From Didymodactylos carnosus (taxonomy: Eukaryota; Rotifera; Eurotatoria; Philodinida; Philodinidae), in NCBI GenBank assembly GCA_905250885.1, contig CAJNOQ010000334.1, positions 1 to 54,563 of the forward strand: a stretch of DNA of 54,563 nt. The letters are read 5' to 3'. Both the position numbers and the translations under genes were made by a program. Within the stretch, counting starts at the first letter, position 1. Each line of letters begins with the position of its first letter. The notes below the pieces were generated by a model. That model saw nothing but the letters and a program-made list of their open reading frames with translations. It did not search any database and was not told where the DNA came from. Shown here one piece after another: positions 10,126 through 33,236 of the stretch.

Positions 10126-10313
10126 AAAAGTTGAAAAAGGTTTAGACCAGGCACATATAGGCGGCATCTCGTCGAAAAAACTGAATGATCTAATAGTCAT
10201 AGCAGAATACATACATCTAATCCAGTATATAAACACATTGGTTGAATTTTTATTCAACAGAAAGAGAGAAATAAAAGAAAATTGGTGGCCATTTTTAACA
10301 GCTGTTATTGGCA
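10123..10313 (+). pseudogene. Exon-like open stretch beside the Merlin insertion
   Basis: Reading from 10123 the plus strand stays open for about 63 codons, with segments KVEKGLDQAHIGGISSKK, LNDLIVIAEYIHLIQYINTL and REIKENWWPFLTAVIGR, and then meets a GTAACT donor-like site at about 10314. The composition is protein-like. I do not recognise the family. Upstream continuation is cut off by the transposon, and the pre-insertion join would meet a stop a few codons upstream. It could be a broken host-gene exon or chance. Confidence 0.25.
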
Positions 10314-11622
10314 GGTAACTTCTAACTACGATTTTATACGCGTTCGCAATGTCTAGTTTCACCGTACGAAGCGTACATTTCAAACTGCATCAAACATTGA
10401 AACGCGTACATTCTCCGTTTGAGTCGATTTAAGTTATTCGAAACCTGCATGGAGACTTTATTTCTGGTAAATCTTTGTCCGTCTCTATCCATGTTCAGTT
10501 AATGCAAATTCTTTGTACTAATCGGACAAAATTAGTATGAATAATATATATCGTACACACCCACAAGTATAACGAGTACAAACGCCCACTTACCCACCAA
10601 AGATATTCTAGAACGTAATTTTTCGTAACTCTCAATATACAAATTTAATCGTTCTTAATAATTTTAAACCATAGTAGTTGAGAAAATTATATATACTTCC
10701 ACCTCACTTTTCGTGAATGATCCAGTATTGGTCTTAGTTCAAAATTTGTGTTTTTATCTTTTGAGGTTTTGGAAAAAAAGTTTTGCTTTTCGATACTTTT
10801 TCGAATGGACATATAAGCAAGTTCGCAGAACGTTTCTTCATAGTAAAAGAGAACTACTTTTCGATAATATTTATTTCGAGTACCTGAGTTGCATCAACTT
10901 TTCGGGATATTTTTATCTTAAACACCATTCGAATGTAAGTAGAAAAATTAACACGTTGTACATGGATTTTACAGCACGTAAGTGGAGCCGTATATTTACT
11001 GTTTGTGGATATACAAGATGTAGATACTCAAAACTTGTCGGATTTGGATCATACACAAATCGGACGATACTGGCTTGAATATCCATCTCTAGGTAGCAGT
11101 TTTCTCTAATGTAATAAATTTTCTCTTTTGATGTTTTTTTTGCTTGAGAAGCATTAATAGTTAAGCTGCTAAACTGAAGTTTTTACTAAAATTAATTTTA
11201 TCAATGATTTACTAATAACATTCTATTCATTAATCGTGTTGAATGAACGATTTTTACTATTTGGTTCCAAATGTCACTAATGTCATACTGTTCCGACTGA
11301 CCTTTCTTTGTACTTTGTATTATCGTCTAGATACGTGACCATGCACAGAAATAAAAACGAACATATTTAAAATGTATTTAATACTCTAGGTAAAGAATTA
11401 ATATTGAGTTACAGTAAAATTAGATTTTATATTAGATTTTGATTACGTAGGAATGTCAAAGCTGTCTCTAACAATGAATTTTATTATAGTGGCATATTTT
11501 CGTTTAATTGTTTTATTTTCCTTCGCTTTTTAGAATCTCGTCTTTGTAGATCTGTAAATAAATTAAACATTAGTATGATTGAATTATAAGAAAAATTCAA
11601 TTTTGAAATTTGTATCAAGATA
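10314..11622. other. Gap upstream of PTEN
   Basis: No confident gene. The open frame at 10713-11078 contains internal splice-like signals but no recognisable domain. The AT-rich DNA immediately before 11623 presumably carries the PTEN promoter and 5' UTR; no specific element could be identified. Confidence 0.5.
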
Positions 11623-20952
<9,330 letters not shown>

Positions 20953-22247
20953 TTTTTACTCATTTATTTAGTATTTTTTTGTTGAATCTCACTTATTCTT
21001 TTTTTTTTTGTTTCCTCGTATGTATTCTCTCTTATACACTTGTTTGCGCAACTTTCTTTCTGATATTTTCTTTCACTAATTTTGATTGTATTTCAAAATA
21101 TTTCAGTGATCGATATTTATTTTATTGCTATATTATTTAACATTTTATATAGACGGCATGGAACCGTCACATCATTAATGTCTTTCTGATATTTCAACAT
21201 TTTTTTTATTTTTTATTATTATACGGACAACTATTTTACTCTTGTATAATTTAATTTGAATAATAATTTATTTTATGCATCAATATAAAAAACAGTTACA
21301 TTTCGTTATTCACTTTTTTTCTTGTTTGACTTTGTTTAATAGTACAACAATAAAAAAGGACAAAGAACTGAAAAACGTTAGATTATTCATATAGGGAAAA
21401 TAATGTAAATAAAATAATTTATCTTTTTTTTTCTTTTGTGTATCACGAACTCACCTTCTGTTTTTCCCTTTAAATCTACAACAAACAAATTTTAACAGAT
21501 GAGATTGTAACATATGGTATGTCTCTCATACATGAATTCAAGTTATGAAGTACTAAAACTTTGACTTTTTCACATTCTATGATCATGATTACCAGTAATA
21601 GGATACAATGTTATCAACGTACGAATTTTTTTACTTATAAAAGAGATGTATCACACCATTCTCTACCCATTTTTTTATCTTTTCTCTAAACCATTCACCT
21701 TTATAAGGTGACCTGTTCCTATTGAACTGTGATCTGTCTTTCTATTAAAGTAATTTTCATTTACATCAGAACTTATTTTCAAATTAGAAAATATATTCTT
21801 TCTAAAAAAAAATTGTTTAACCATATTTTAATAAATAAAGAAAAATAAACAGAACAGAACAAAGTAAAAAATAAAATACTTAACAAGTGAGTAATATGAG
21901 ATGGAAAGAAAATAATTGCTTACAATTATATGCTAGAAATGAAACGTATCTTCAAGAATGGACTGTATGATTCACATTTTTTCCTGTTTAAAACAGATGA
22001 TCTAGTTAAAAACACAAAGTAACAGTAATATTTATACCATTGTTAAAAAAGTGAGTGATTGATTGGTATCTCTACCGTTATGAATAGTTAAAAAACTATA
22101 AACATTTACGTTTTACTTTATGCATTTAGATTTTCCTTTATTATGAAAATTTATAGTCTTTCATAATTTTTAATACAACTTGTTTATAATAGAGTTAATT
22201 CTGTTACATACAAATTTCACAAATTTGAAATTTATTCTCATTTATAG
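20953..22247. other. SEC14L1-NPC1 intergenic region
   Basis: AT-rich, with a candidate poly-A signal AATAAA at 21349-21354 for the upstream gene. No other gene or structured repeat was recognised. Confidence 0.6.
22235..22247 (+). promoter_or_regulatory. Acceptor-like site directly before the NPC1 start codon
   Basis: TTCTCATTTATAG immediately precedes the ATG at 22248. This is a splice-acceptor-like sequence with no upstream donor required by the coding model. It suggests spliced-leader trans-splicing or a 5' UTR intron. Inference only. Confidence 0.4.
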
Positions 22248-25200
22248 ATGTCTCGTTCAATTATATTTATTTTAATCTTTTTATTCCATTTTAATAATTA
22301 TTTCATTTCCATATCAGTGGTCAGTAACGAAGTATTGTTCAATGGATCATTTTCTATTTGTTTTTATTTTTTTTGTTTATATTTAGAATGCAGATGATGA
22401 TAATCATTGTATATGGTATGACCAGTGTGGTGAAGATATGTATGGAAAAATAACGAACTGTTTTTATAATGGTACAGCTAAAAAACTAGTAGACGCCGAA
22501 GCGTTAGACACATTCCAGGAAATATGTGGAATGTATTATAATGGTATAAATGATTGACTAATATTTTGTACAATTTACTTTTTAACATTTGAAACATTTT
22601 GTCTATTTCTAGGATCTGAAACATATACATGTTGTAGTCCTGATCAAATACGGACAATGAGTAATCAATTTGGTTTAGCTGGACAACTTATTGGCCGTTG
22701 TCCATCATGTTATCATAATTTTCGTACATTTTTTTGTTCAATGTCATGTAATCCAGAGCATAGTCGTTTTTTAACTGTGAAAGCATATGGTCAAAGTAGA
22801 ATATATCCAGATAAAACGACCGTGGCTCAAATATATTATACAATTGCAGAAGATTTTGTCCAACGTTTTCTCGATTCATGCAGGTAAACATGTTTCATAG
22901 TATTGAATATTTATTAATTAATTATTTATTATTAATTTTAAAAGGGATGTTCAATTTCCTGGTGGCAATGAACATTCATTAAATATTTTATGTGGTGAAC
23001 CTTATGATCAATGTACAGGCGAAGATTTTATGTATTTTCTTGGTGTTAAAAATCCTCAAACACCATTTCCAATATATGTTAATTTAACAAACGATACAAC
23101 AATAAATAATTATCTTAATTTTTCAACGTTTCACTGTAGTGAAAATATTGTATCAACATATGAAAATAAATCAGCGTGTAGTTGTTCGGTACATTAGAGT
23201 TTTTAATAACATTTAATAATTATTTTCTATGTCTATTGTTATTATTTTTCTTGTAGGATTGTTTAGCCACATGTAGTCCATTACCACCCGATATACCAAA
23301 AAAAGAAATCAAAATTTTGAATATGGATGTTTGGACATTTTGTAGTTTAGTCATTTTCATTGTTTTATTTGTCATTTTTGTTATATCAGCGATAGTAGTA
23401 CCATGTTGTAGAAATCTATGTTCTACGAGTGAGGAGCTAACAGGTGTGTTATCCTACCAATTTAATATGATATTTTATTTTTTTATACATATTTTTCTTC
23501 TTGTTTCAGAAAGAACAACACTATTACATCATCCTAAGTGTACTCATCGTTTTCAATTTTTAAAAAAAATTCGTTATCATACAGAAAATTTTTTGGAACG
23601 ATCATTTTTCAAGTAAGTTTTCTTTTTTTGTTCATCCTCTTCTAATATTCATTTAATTTTAATTCTAATGTATTGTTTTATCTTTAGACTTGGTTTGTTT
23701 TGTGCTCAACATCCATTTATCGTATTAGCAATTGGAACTGTTCTAATTGGAATATTATCTTGTGGATTATTTTTGTTCAAAGTAACAACGGATCCTGTTT
23801 TATTATGGTCATCAAAAGAGAGTATGGCAAGACAGCAAAAAGATTATTTCGATAAACATTTCAAGTAAATTGAATTATTAAACTCTCGTTTAATCTTTAA
23901 TTTTTATTTTTATCTATTTTTTTTAGACCATTTTATCGTACAACACAATTAATTATTGTACCAGATAATCAAACATCTTTTACGAGAACTTATTTCGGTG
24001 TTATCGGAGAATCCATATTTGGTCCAGCATTAGAACAAAATTTTCTCTTGCGTGTTCTTGATTTACAATCGAATGTGACTAGTCTTCGTGGAACAATACC
24101 AAATACGAACAAAACTGTAAAATTAGAAGATATTTGTTTAAAACCATTAGAACCCGATAATCAAAATTGTACCGTTTTCAGTATACTACAATATTATCAA
24201 AATTCAAAAGATAATCTTCTCTTGCAAACATTTGATCCTGATTTTGGTACTTTCATGGTAACTGATTATACATCACATTTTACGCGGTGTACACAAGCAC
24301 CAACAACAACCAATGATGATCCGTTGGGTTTATCGTGTTTTGGTGATTTTGGTGGAACAATTATGCCATTTATGATTTTAGGCAACTATTCAGGTAACTT
24401 ATTTTTTTGTTCAATAATGCTGAACATTTTAATAAACTAAACGTCTCATTTATCGTTTAGATATAGCGTATAACAATGCTACAGCTCTTGTAATTACAAT
24501 CGTTATTGAAAATTCAAATGATATTGAAAAAGTTAAACAAGGTATAGAAATTAGATTTAAAAAAGCGAATATATACGTTGGAGAGTATCTTTGGCCCATA
24601 AATAAGATAATAATAATTGATTCAATAGGTATAAACTGCTCATAAATTTATTTTCTATTTACAGCTGAAGTTTGGGAAGCTGAATTTTTATCTTACATGA
24701 AAAATTTTACATTACTTCAAACCAATTTACGTAAAGCTGGAAAATATAATGAACTAGCGAATTTTACGGTTTACTATAGTAGTGAACGTTCGATCCAAGA
24801 TGAATTAAATCGTCAAAGTCGTTCGGATATATTGACAATTGCCATTAGTTATACAGTTATGTTTTTGTATGTTACATTAACACTTGGTCATATACGTTCA
24901 TGCCGAACATTATTTATTGATCTAAAAATAACCATTGGTTTTGTGGGCGTTTTATTTGTACTATTATCCGTTGTATCATCAATTGGATTTTTTTCTTATA
25001 TTGGAATTCCTGGTACATTAATTATATTTGAGGTGATACCATTTCTTGTGCTAGCCGTTGGTGTTGATAACATTTTTATTATTGTACAACATTTTGAACG
25101 TCTATCATTAACAAATACAAAGGATGATGAGGAAGAAGACAATGGTGAGATAGAAGACATTCGAAATCGTAAAAGTAATATTGATCTGGTATCATATCAT

Positions 25201-27397
25201 ATAGCTTTAACAGTAAGCCGTGTTGGTCCAAGTATATTACTAACAGCTACAAGTGAATCAGTTGCATTTCTTCTTGGTTCATTAACACCGATGCCAGCCG
25301 TTAGGGTATTTTCATTATACGCATTTTTAGCTGTATTTATCGATTTTCTATTACAAATAACATGTTTTATATCATTATTAGCATTAGATGCTAAAAGACA
25401 ATATAAAATGAGAGCAGATCTTTGCTGTTGTTTACAACAAAATCCTAATAATCAATTACAATCATCAACTACTAATAATAGTCAAGGTTTATTATATCAA
25501 ATATTTTCAAAGTTTTGGACACCCATGGTACTTGGAAATTATATATTACGTGCTATTTTATTTTGTTCATTCATAGTACTAACATGTTTCTCATTTTCTG
25601 TCATTCATCGTATTCCAATAGGTTTAGATCAAAAACTATCCATGCCAAAAGATTCTTATGTATTAAATTATTTTCATGGTTTAGAAACTTATTTAAGTGT
25701 AGGACCACCTGTTTACTTCGTTGTACAAGATAATTATATTAATTATACAAGTATTCAGGAACAAAATTTATTATGTGGCTCAGCTGGTTGTTCTCAATCA
25801 TCTTTACTAGTTCAAATTGGTCAGGCATTAAGACAACCAAATAAAACATATCTTGCTCAATCACCATCTTCATGGTTAGACGATTATTTTGATTGGTTAC
25901 AATCAAGTTCAAAACCACCTTGTTGTCGAATTAATAATGAAACAGGAGAATTTTGTCCAGCAACAATGAATAATACCGATTGTATTAAATGTCCGATAAC
26001 ACCTGTCGATAATCAACGACCAGATCCAAAAGATTTTCAAAAATATCTCAGATATTTCTTGATCGATAATCCCGGAGAAAAATGTCCAAAAGGTAATAAT
26101 TGATAAAAATAAATAAAACTTGTTTAACATGATTTTATGAGTTTCTAGGAGGACATGCTGCTTACAAAGATGCTGTTCAAATTTTTGATGAAAATACAAC
26201 AAACTCACGTGTTGGAGGTAAATAAATATATCACATCATTTTGTTTTTAATAATTAATAATTTATTTTATCTTATTTCAGGTAGTTATTTTATGGGATTT
26301 CATTCTGTTTTAAAAACATCACACGATTTTATTGAAGCAATGAAAAGTGCAAATACTATTTCCAATAATATATCGCGTGTAATAATGGCAGAAAAACATA
26401 AAAAATTTTATGAGACAAATCAATTAAAAGATTATCCTGTATTTCCATACAGGTAATGAATGTATACAACTGATACGATAATGAATCAAACATTTATTTC
26501 TTTTTTAATAGTGTGTTCTATGTATTTTATGAACAATATTTAGATATTTGGCATAATCTTTTATTAAATTTATTCTATTCTATGTCTGCCGTATTTCTAG
26601 TTACATGTTTACTACTTGGTTTTGATTTTCATACGGCTATTATCATTATTGTGTGTGTATATATGATTGTTATTAATATGTTAGGTGTTATGTACATATG
26701 GCATATTGAATTGAATGCTATTTCAGTTGTCAATATTGTTATGGTAAATGTCAATTATATTCTATTTTCAATTTTTCAGAAAAAAAAGTTTAACTATTTA
26801 TTTCATCTTATAGAATTATTATGCATTATTTTCTTTTTTGTAGTCGGTAGGTATTGCTGTTGAATTTTGTGCACATATTGCTCGTTATTTTGCTGTTACT
26901 CATGGAATAAATCGTTTGGATCGTGCCAGAAAATCATTATCAGAAATGGGTAGTTCAGTAAGTTAAATAAATCAGTGATAGTATTCGAGAGTCATGTTTT
27001 CTGTTATTGTTCTAGGTATTCTCTGGTATAACTTTGACTAAAATTGGTGGTGTAGTTGTACTTGCTTTTGCTAAATCACAATTATTTCAAGTATTCTATT
27101 TTCGAATGTATTTTGCATTGGTCGTCTTGGGTGCATTACATGGCCTCATATTTTTACCCATTTTACTCAGTTATTATGGTAAGCAATGATATTTGATCTA
27201 TGATGTCTAAGAATTTATCATCAATGAACGATACTTTTGTTGTAGGACCTTCGAATGAAGACGAGGAAAAAATACGCCAACATTTACCATCAATAATTGT
27301 ACTACCGATAACAACCGATGATACAGAAGTTAATAATACAAATCTTTCCGATGATTTATTCTCGCCGTCATCAAGAACTTTTCCACTTCCAAACTGA
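22248..27397 (+). CDS. NPC1: NPC1 intracellular cholesterol transporter
   Basis: Late endosomal/lysosomal membrane protein that takes cholesterol from NPC2 and passes it out of the lysosome. Sixteen exons: 22248-22331, 22387-22543, 22613-22883, 22945-23188, 23257-23443, 23510-23612, 23688-23864, 23927-24393, 24461-24541, 24665-26092, 26149-26217, 26281-26452, 26512-26743, 26844-26957, 27016-27178, 27246-27397; 1366 aa (human 1278). A hydrophobic signal peptide leads to the Cys-rich sterol-binding domain ([23 protein letters not shown]-like ACSCS). First membrane helix near 268-290. The sterol-sensing domain lies at about 644-810, with [18 protein letters not shown]-type sequence [18 protein letters not shown]. 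The Cys-rich luminal loop has [12 protein letters not shown] and [12 protein letters not shown]. The last RND-like half has [21 protein letters not shown] and [18 protein letters not shown]. The C-terminus (ending FPLPN) lacks the LLNF-type dileucine motif of vertebrate NPC1. Intact. Confidence 0.97.
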
Positions 27398-30300
27398 AAA
27401 TTTAACGTTTTCAAGTTGTTTGATGTGTGAGGCGTTAAGTTATATTTACTTATTTTAGATTATTTACTTTGAATAATCATTCTGTTCTATTTTTCTAGTC
27501 ATCTTTGTTGGTTAATTGTTCATTTAAAACGCATATTCTTGTTAAATAACATATTTAGTTTTTGCTACATTTTGTACATGATACATTTTCAATAAAATGT
27601 TGTAAAGTAAAAGATGGAAACACTAGTCCATGAACTTCCTTGTATCCGAGAAGAATATTTTTCAACAACCGTCAACATATTAAGCAACACTCATAAGTTT
27701 TAGGCATTTTGTTTTTTTACCTTTTAATTGTAGGTGAGTGTCAATATAGTCAAAAATGAAGGTTTCTAAAATCTTCTGGTCGTGTTTCAATCATCGTTTC
27801 TTAGCATGAATAATTGTTAGTATGTGTTTTAGTTCTACTTTCTTATTTAAATTAAATATGCCTAAAATGTTGATGTATTTATAAATAGATCGAAAATTCG
27901 TGTTTTAATAATTTTACATTTTTAAATAAACTTTTAATCATTTTAAACCAAGTTAAGAGTATTACAGCCACAATTGTACTAAAAGATTGATACCATCTTT
28001 TTTTACTAACGTAGAATAATACATTTAGGTGTCGTTAATCATATACATTATCAATATTTCAACAAATTTGGACAACTAGCTAACGTTCATCTATGATTTC
28101 ATTCAGTCCCTTGACGTTTTATGTTTTGTTATTGATAGGAAAACACTTTTTACGAAATTTTGAGATCCACTAAAATATTAAATATTTATATACCCAACGA
28201 CATACTATAAGCCATGTGTATCAACGATTTGATTTTATAACAATATAAGTATCCTTGGTCTATGCAACTTCTTTTATGTTTAATTAATATCAAAACATAC
28301 GCACACATTCACTCTTTCTGTGTTTATTATGACTTCAGCTTTTTATTGCATTCATCTACATATATCAGATCAGAAAAGTAACAGCACCTAAAATCTTTAA
28401 TTAAAATCTTTCATTATTGTTTTTAAAATAATAATTTCGAAAATTTTGAATAACATAATATGTTTCCATATACGTTGCTATGTGGACAGACAAACAAACT
28501 ATTTATTTCTAAGACCTTGCCGTTCATCAAGAAAACGCTGAAATAGCACATATTTTCGCTTGTTTTTTTCTTTTTGTATATTGCTGAGTTTTAGCCTACG
28601 ATGTTTTAAATGTTACTTTGCTTTTCAGAAAAATATGCATTATTAAAAGTAAGGTTTTACTAACGGTTTAGAGTGTGAATGAATACACACAGCTTCGATT
28701 ATAAAACACAAACTGGCTGTTTAATGATATTTAGTCCCCTTACTTTTGCAGTACATGTATTTGATACACTTGCTTTGATGCATGTAAATCATGTCATTCA
28801 TCCCACTTTGATCCTGACTAAAATATTTGGAATTGTCCTATTTCATAAGGTACAGGACATATCGAGATTAGGAGCAGAACAAAAACGAAACAAGGCAGAT
28901 GTCCAATATTTGACAGCGTATTGCGCAGAGGAATGTTAAGATTAAAACGATTATTGTAGGAAGATACTCGACAAGTATTTTTCCTTGACTCATCAGTTAT
29001 TGACAAAAGAAATCGTGATTATACACCTGTATGATGATAAATCAATAAAGATGTCAAATTAGATATGAAAAGAGCATGACACAATAAAAAGTATTGAGTT
29101 AGTCAACTAAATTACAGCTCATGACGATTTGCTACTCGAATGTACTCGTCAAGAAAGATATTTCGTTGACGTACAAGAAAATTATAAGTACAGTATCGTT
29201 ACAGTCTCCAAAAGATATTGACTACACTGAAAAGAAAAGCGCCTCATGGCACTTTTTAGATGATGAATGAGATATTTTCTGGAGCCACTATCAACGATAA
29301 AACTGAAAAGCAGTGCCCTGTAGTGGATACTTTACAAAGTATCAAATTCATTGTCCAAAAAAGTGCACTTAATTTTCTACAATGTATTTGATTTATTTTA
29401 TCTTATTAAACCTGATCATTAGTAGAGAAATAATATACATATATATCTTTTGCATACATTAGGCTTCCCAGGTCGTCGAAAACGTTACCGTTCTGTTAAC
29501 GGACGATTATTGCACCGTTTTTACACTGTTTAACTAGGACCGTTTTCAGTACATATTTGTTGCACGAAAATATTTTGAATCTTGTTCTAAAATTAAACAT
29601 ATTCTACATCTGCGAAATATTTTTAATAGCACAGCTTAAGAACTCTATCTCGTTTTAACCCATGTGTGTTTTGGTTGAATAAGATCATTCGTTATACGAC
29701 GATGTGATTATTTATATTTACGTAATATAACTTTACAGCAAAAAGAACGCCCTGGATAACACATGGGATGCAAACTGTACAATTTTTTCTGGTTTCAATT
29801 CGACGTTACCTTTTGGAGAGAAACATCTTTATTTGTCTTATGATGATGTGAAGATGCGAAAATCGAGACAGAACGACCTTCATGTCCCGCCCAAAAGCAG
29901 GCGGTAAAGGATAGATGGCGCTTAAGTCGGATCATCAAATCAGCTTTTAGATAATTTGTGCTAGTTTTTATTTTCTATATAGTCGAGATAAAGTCGAAGA
30001 CTTAAAATTCACCAAATGTTTGTCGTAGTTTTAGTGTTGAGGTTGTTAGAAAATATAGATGGCAATAATTACCAATCATATAATAGCTTATTCATGCAGC
30101 AGTATCTATGTTAATAATATATATATATAACTCGTAAGATTGTGTTTAACACTTTTTGATATCGCTATTACACTTAATAATAAAATTTCAAAATTTGACA
30201 ATAAAATGTAATGTAATATAATTTTTTTTTTCTTGAGACCGGAACACTTTTACCGTAAAACAACTCGCTGAAAAGATCCCGGCGTTTTGAGATAAAAACG

Positions 30301-33236
30301 CCTGTTTTTACATTTTTTTTTGTAAGATCCAATTAAATCGCGAAGAAAAGTTTCTCAAGTGTTTTAGAAGAAACTTGCAAGATTGTTCTCTCCCACCAGA
30401 TGTCCAAAGCTTTTTAGTGGGTTCTTTATATTTCAAAAATAACATTTTTTTTAAATCAAAACATTAGCGATATAGTTGCATTTTTTCACTTTACTATTAG
30501 CTCTCGTTTCATATAACGTCAATGTAAAACTTCAGAAAGGTCGATATTTACAGAAATTTTTTTTAACGTATAGCGGAAGACTTGTGTTTCTGTATGTAGT
30601 AAGGTGATTATTTTTTTTTTGCAGGACCAAGACGAGAGAAAAATCAGAGTGAGTTAAATTTTTCGGGAAAAGATAAAAATTGTTTTAATACCTCCAAATT
30701 TTTTTGGGAGAAAGATTATGAGCAGAAGACAGTAATAAATCAAAAAAGCAAGAAAGCGTACACTTTTTTACACCACCTCTATCGCCACAGCCTTGGTTTT
30801 TTAAATAGTGACGTACGGTAGTCCCATCAGCGATTTTTCTCATTAAGGGCTAATTGTCCGAAAAATTTGATCAGTTCAATGTGAATATTTCATTATTTTG
30901 GTTTATAATTGGAATTTGGTTTAAGCTCTAATCTTGAACCAGAACGAAATCGAGAATATAAATTCCCATTGAAATTTCCAATTCACTGGAATTAAATTGA
31001 AATTTCCATCCAATGAATTTGAGTTTCACACATTAAAAGAGAGATGTCGCTTATTTTCCTTCAATTCTATGAGTCATTAATTGTCAGACCACACACTATA
31101 ATATTAAAATGAAAATATACGATCGTACGGCTAATGTTTTGATTTAAAAAAAATGTTATTGTAGAAATATAAAGAAGCCACTAAAAACCTTTGGATATCT
31201 GGTGAGAGAGATAGAACAATCTTGCGAGTGTCGTCTAAAACACTGGAGAAACTTTCTCTTCGCGATTTCGTACAAAACATGTAAAAACACGCGTTTTTAT
31301 CAGACGAAACGCAAACTTTTTTTCAATGGGTTGTTAGCGCGATGTTTGGAACAGTGTTGAGTTTTGAATTTTTTATACTGATTCTAACAATTTGTTTCTA
31401 TATCATCATTAGCCTTTGCTTTGAATGTAATCAATGCCGTCGAAGGTTTGTCTTATTAATTTATTTTTATATTATTATCGTGTATGAATTATAACCGTTT
31501 TACTGTACGCATGAAGGTTTTTTAAAATGTACTTTTACGAGTTTGAGTGAATGCACTTCATAGAAAGTAAGATACAAGAGTTTCTTTTAGGCATGCAACG
31601 GTAAATTACCGTTACCATTGCATATCTAATTTCTTTAATGCGTAGAGAGGACAGAGAATGACAAACCCTAACAGTACAAACAGAGAACAGTGGTGCTATT
31701 TCATATGTATATACTTTTGGTTTTTAGAATGAGTTTTCGTTTTTCATCGCTTTTTGTACTGCATTCATGACTATTAAGAGTTAAAATAGAAAAAGACAAA
31801 GATATCACCGATGTTATTCCGAAATTTTTAAGTAGCAAATCTTCAGCCTACGAATATATTATTTTTTTTCTTCTGATTTTATGTGATACAGACATTACAC
31901 CTTTACTTGTTCGATGAACTTAGATGAGTCAAACGGAACGAAAAATCATTATCAACGATTGATATATGACTGCGTTGCATAGAAACTAAAGATAGTATCC
32001 AATTTTTAATCTGTTTTACCTATTAATCTAGATTTTCTTGTTTTTTTAACAAGCTCTAAACATAGTTATTATCTAAATGGTTTTCTTTACGCTCGATCTC
32101 ATTTTAGAGTATGGTATTAAATGCAAAGTCATGCACGAAAGTCAGGTATTGATTAGTAATAGTAGAGATAAACAAATAAATTACAACATTTAAAGTCTTC
32201 ATTTAACATTCATTTAGATGGGGAGAAGTTATTAATGATATAACTAAAAAAATATATATATATAATAAGCAGAAGTAATGGAAGTAAATCCCATGTAAGC
32301 GTCTCATTTATACATAAAGAAGAAACAGAAGAAGAAATCAAAAAGGTGGAATGTTGATGACATGCTCGTGCGCACACAGTATCCATATGGGCGTGTCGCA
32401 GAAAAAAGAACAGAACAGAAAAAGAAAAATTAAGAAATAAACAATTTATATGTCGACATTTATGATAAAAAAAAAAAAAAAAAATGAGAAAGAGACATGA
32501 CATTGAAAAAAGTATACGACGAAATAGAAAAAAAAAAATAACAAAAGAAGAAAAAACATGTTCGACGAGGTGTGTTGTTGCCTTTATATGTATGGTAAGG
32601 AATATATGATATTAATAAGAACAGGATAGTAAAATAATTGATTCAGTGAGTTAGATATTAGTGGTCTGTAAGTTTTGAATTCTAAAAGAAAATACATTAT
32701 CTAGTTAATGTTTCTTCTGACCTTTAAAGAAAAAAATATTGTTGTTGTTGTTTTTTATCATATGATTATTAGCATTAAAAAAGTGTCTGAAGTTTTTGAT
32801 CAAGTTTTTAGTATTCTAATTCACATACACTCTATTTACTTTCTTCGTTTCTATGCTTATTTAGATTCAAATTTATTTTTCTACTCTCGAATATACTGGA
32901 TACTACTATTAAAGAAATTTATGAGAATTTTAAGTATCAACAGTTTATCTTCTTGTACTTTTCTTTTTAATAAATAAAAGAATTGACATTTTTATATAAA
33001 AGTGCCATATGTTCAATTGTTATCTATTTTTTTTTATGATAAATGTCAAAATATTTCAAAATATTATCTATACCATTTTGTTTTCTCCCTGGAATGTAAA
33101 TATATTTAAATTTGTAGATGAAAAATATTTGTCCAGTATAAATAAATATATCAACCATCGGATGTGCATGTTATTTGAATAATAATTTGGCTCAATTTTT
33201 TTTATTAAAAAACATAAAAATAAAAAGCCATTAACC
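27398..33236. other. Long intergenic region between NPC1 and Smaug
   Basis: A poly-A signal AATAAA lies at 27591-27596. Almost 6 kb follow without a supported gene; the open frame at 28679-28939 has no recognisable content. A 1-kb foldback lies at 30281-31311, and a small palindrome ACGGTAAATTACCGT at about 31599. The remainder is AT-rich. Confidence 0.6.
30281..31311. mobile_element. 1-kb foldback element with ~190-bp arms
   Basis: The left arm (30281 to ~30472) and right arm (~31128 to 31311) pair over most of their length: GATAAAAACG, TGTTTTTACAT, TCGCGAAGA, AAACTTGCAAGATTGTTC-type and AAATCAAAACATTAGC blocks each recur as complements in reverse order. The arms have diverged by substitutions and small indels. 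The 650-bp middle has no long reading frame. It fits a non-autonomous foldback transposon. Confidence 0.8.

Noticed and set aside
10108-10383. Minus-strand frame of 91 codons
   Set aside because: Overlaps the Merlin end and the more protein-like plus-strand stretch; no domain.
25909-26208. Minus-strand frame of 99 codons
   Set aside because: Antisense to the NPC1 luminal loop exons.
32210-32503. Minus-strand frame with hydrophobic stretches
   Set aside because: Low-complexity A-rich DNA read in reverse; no splice context or homology.
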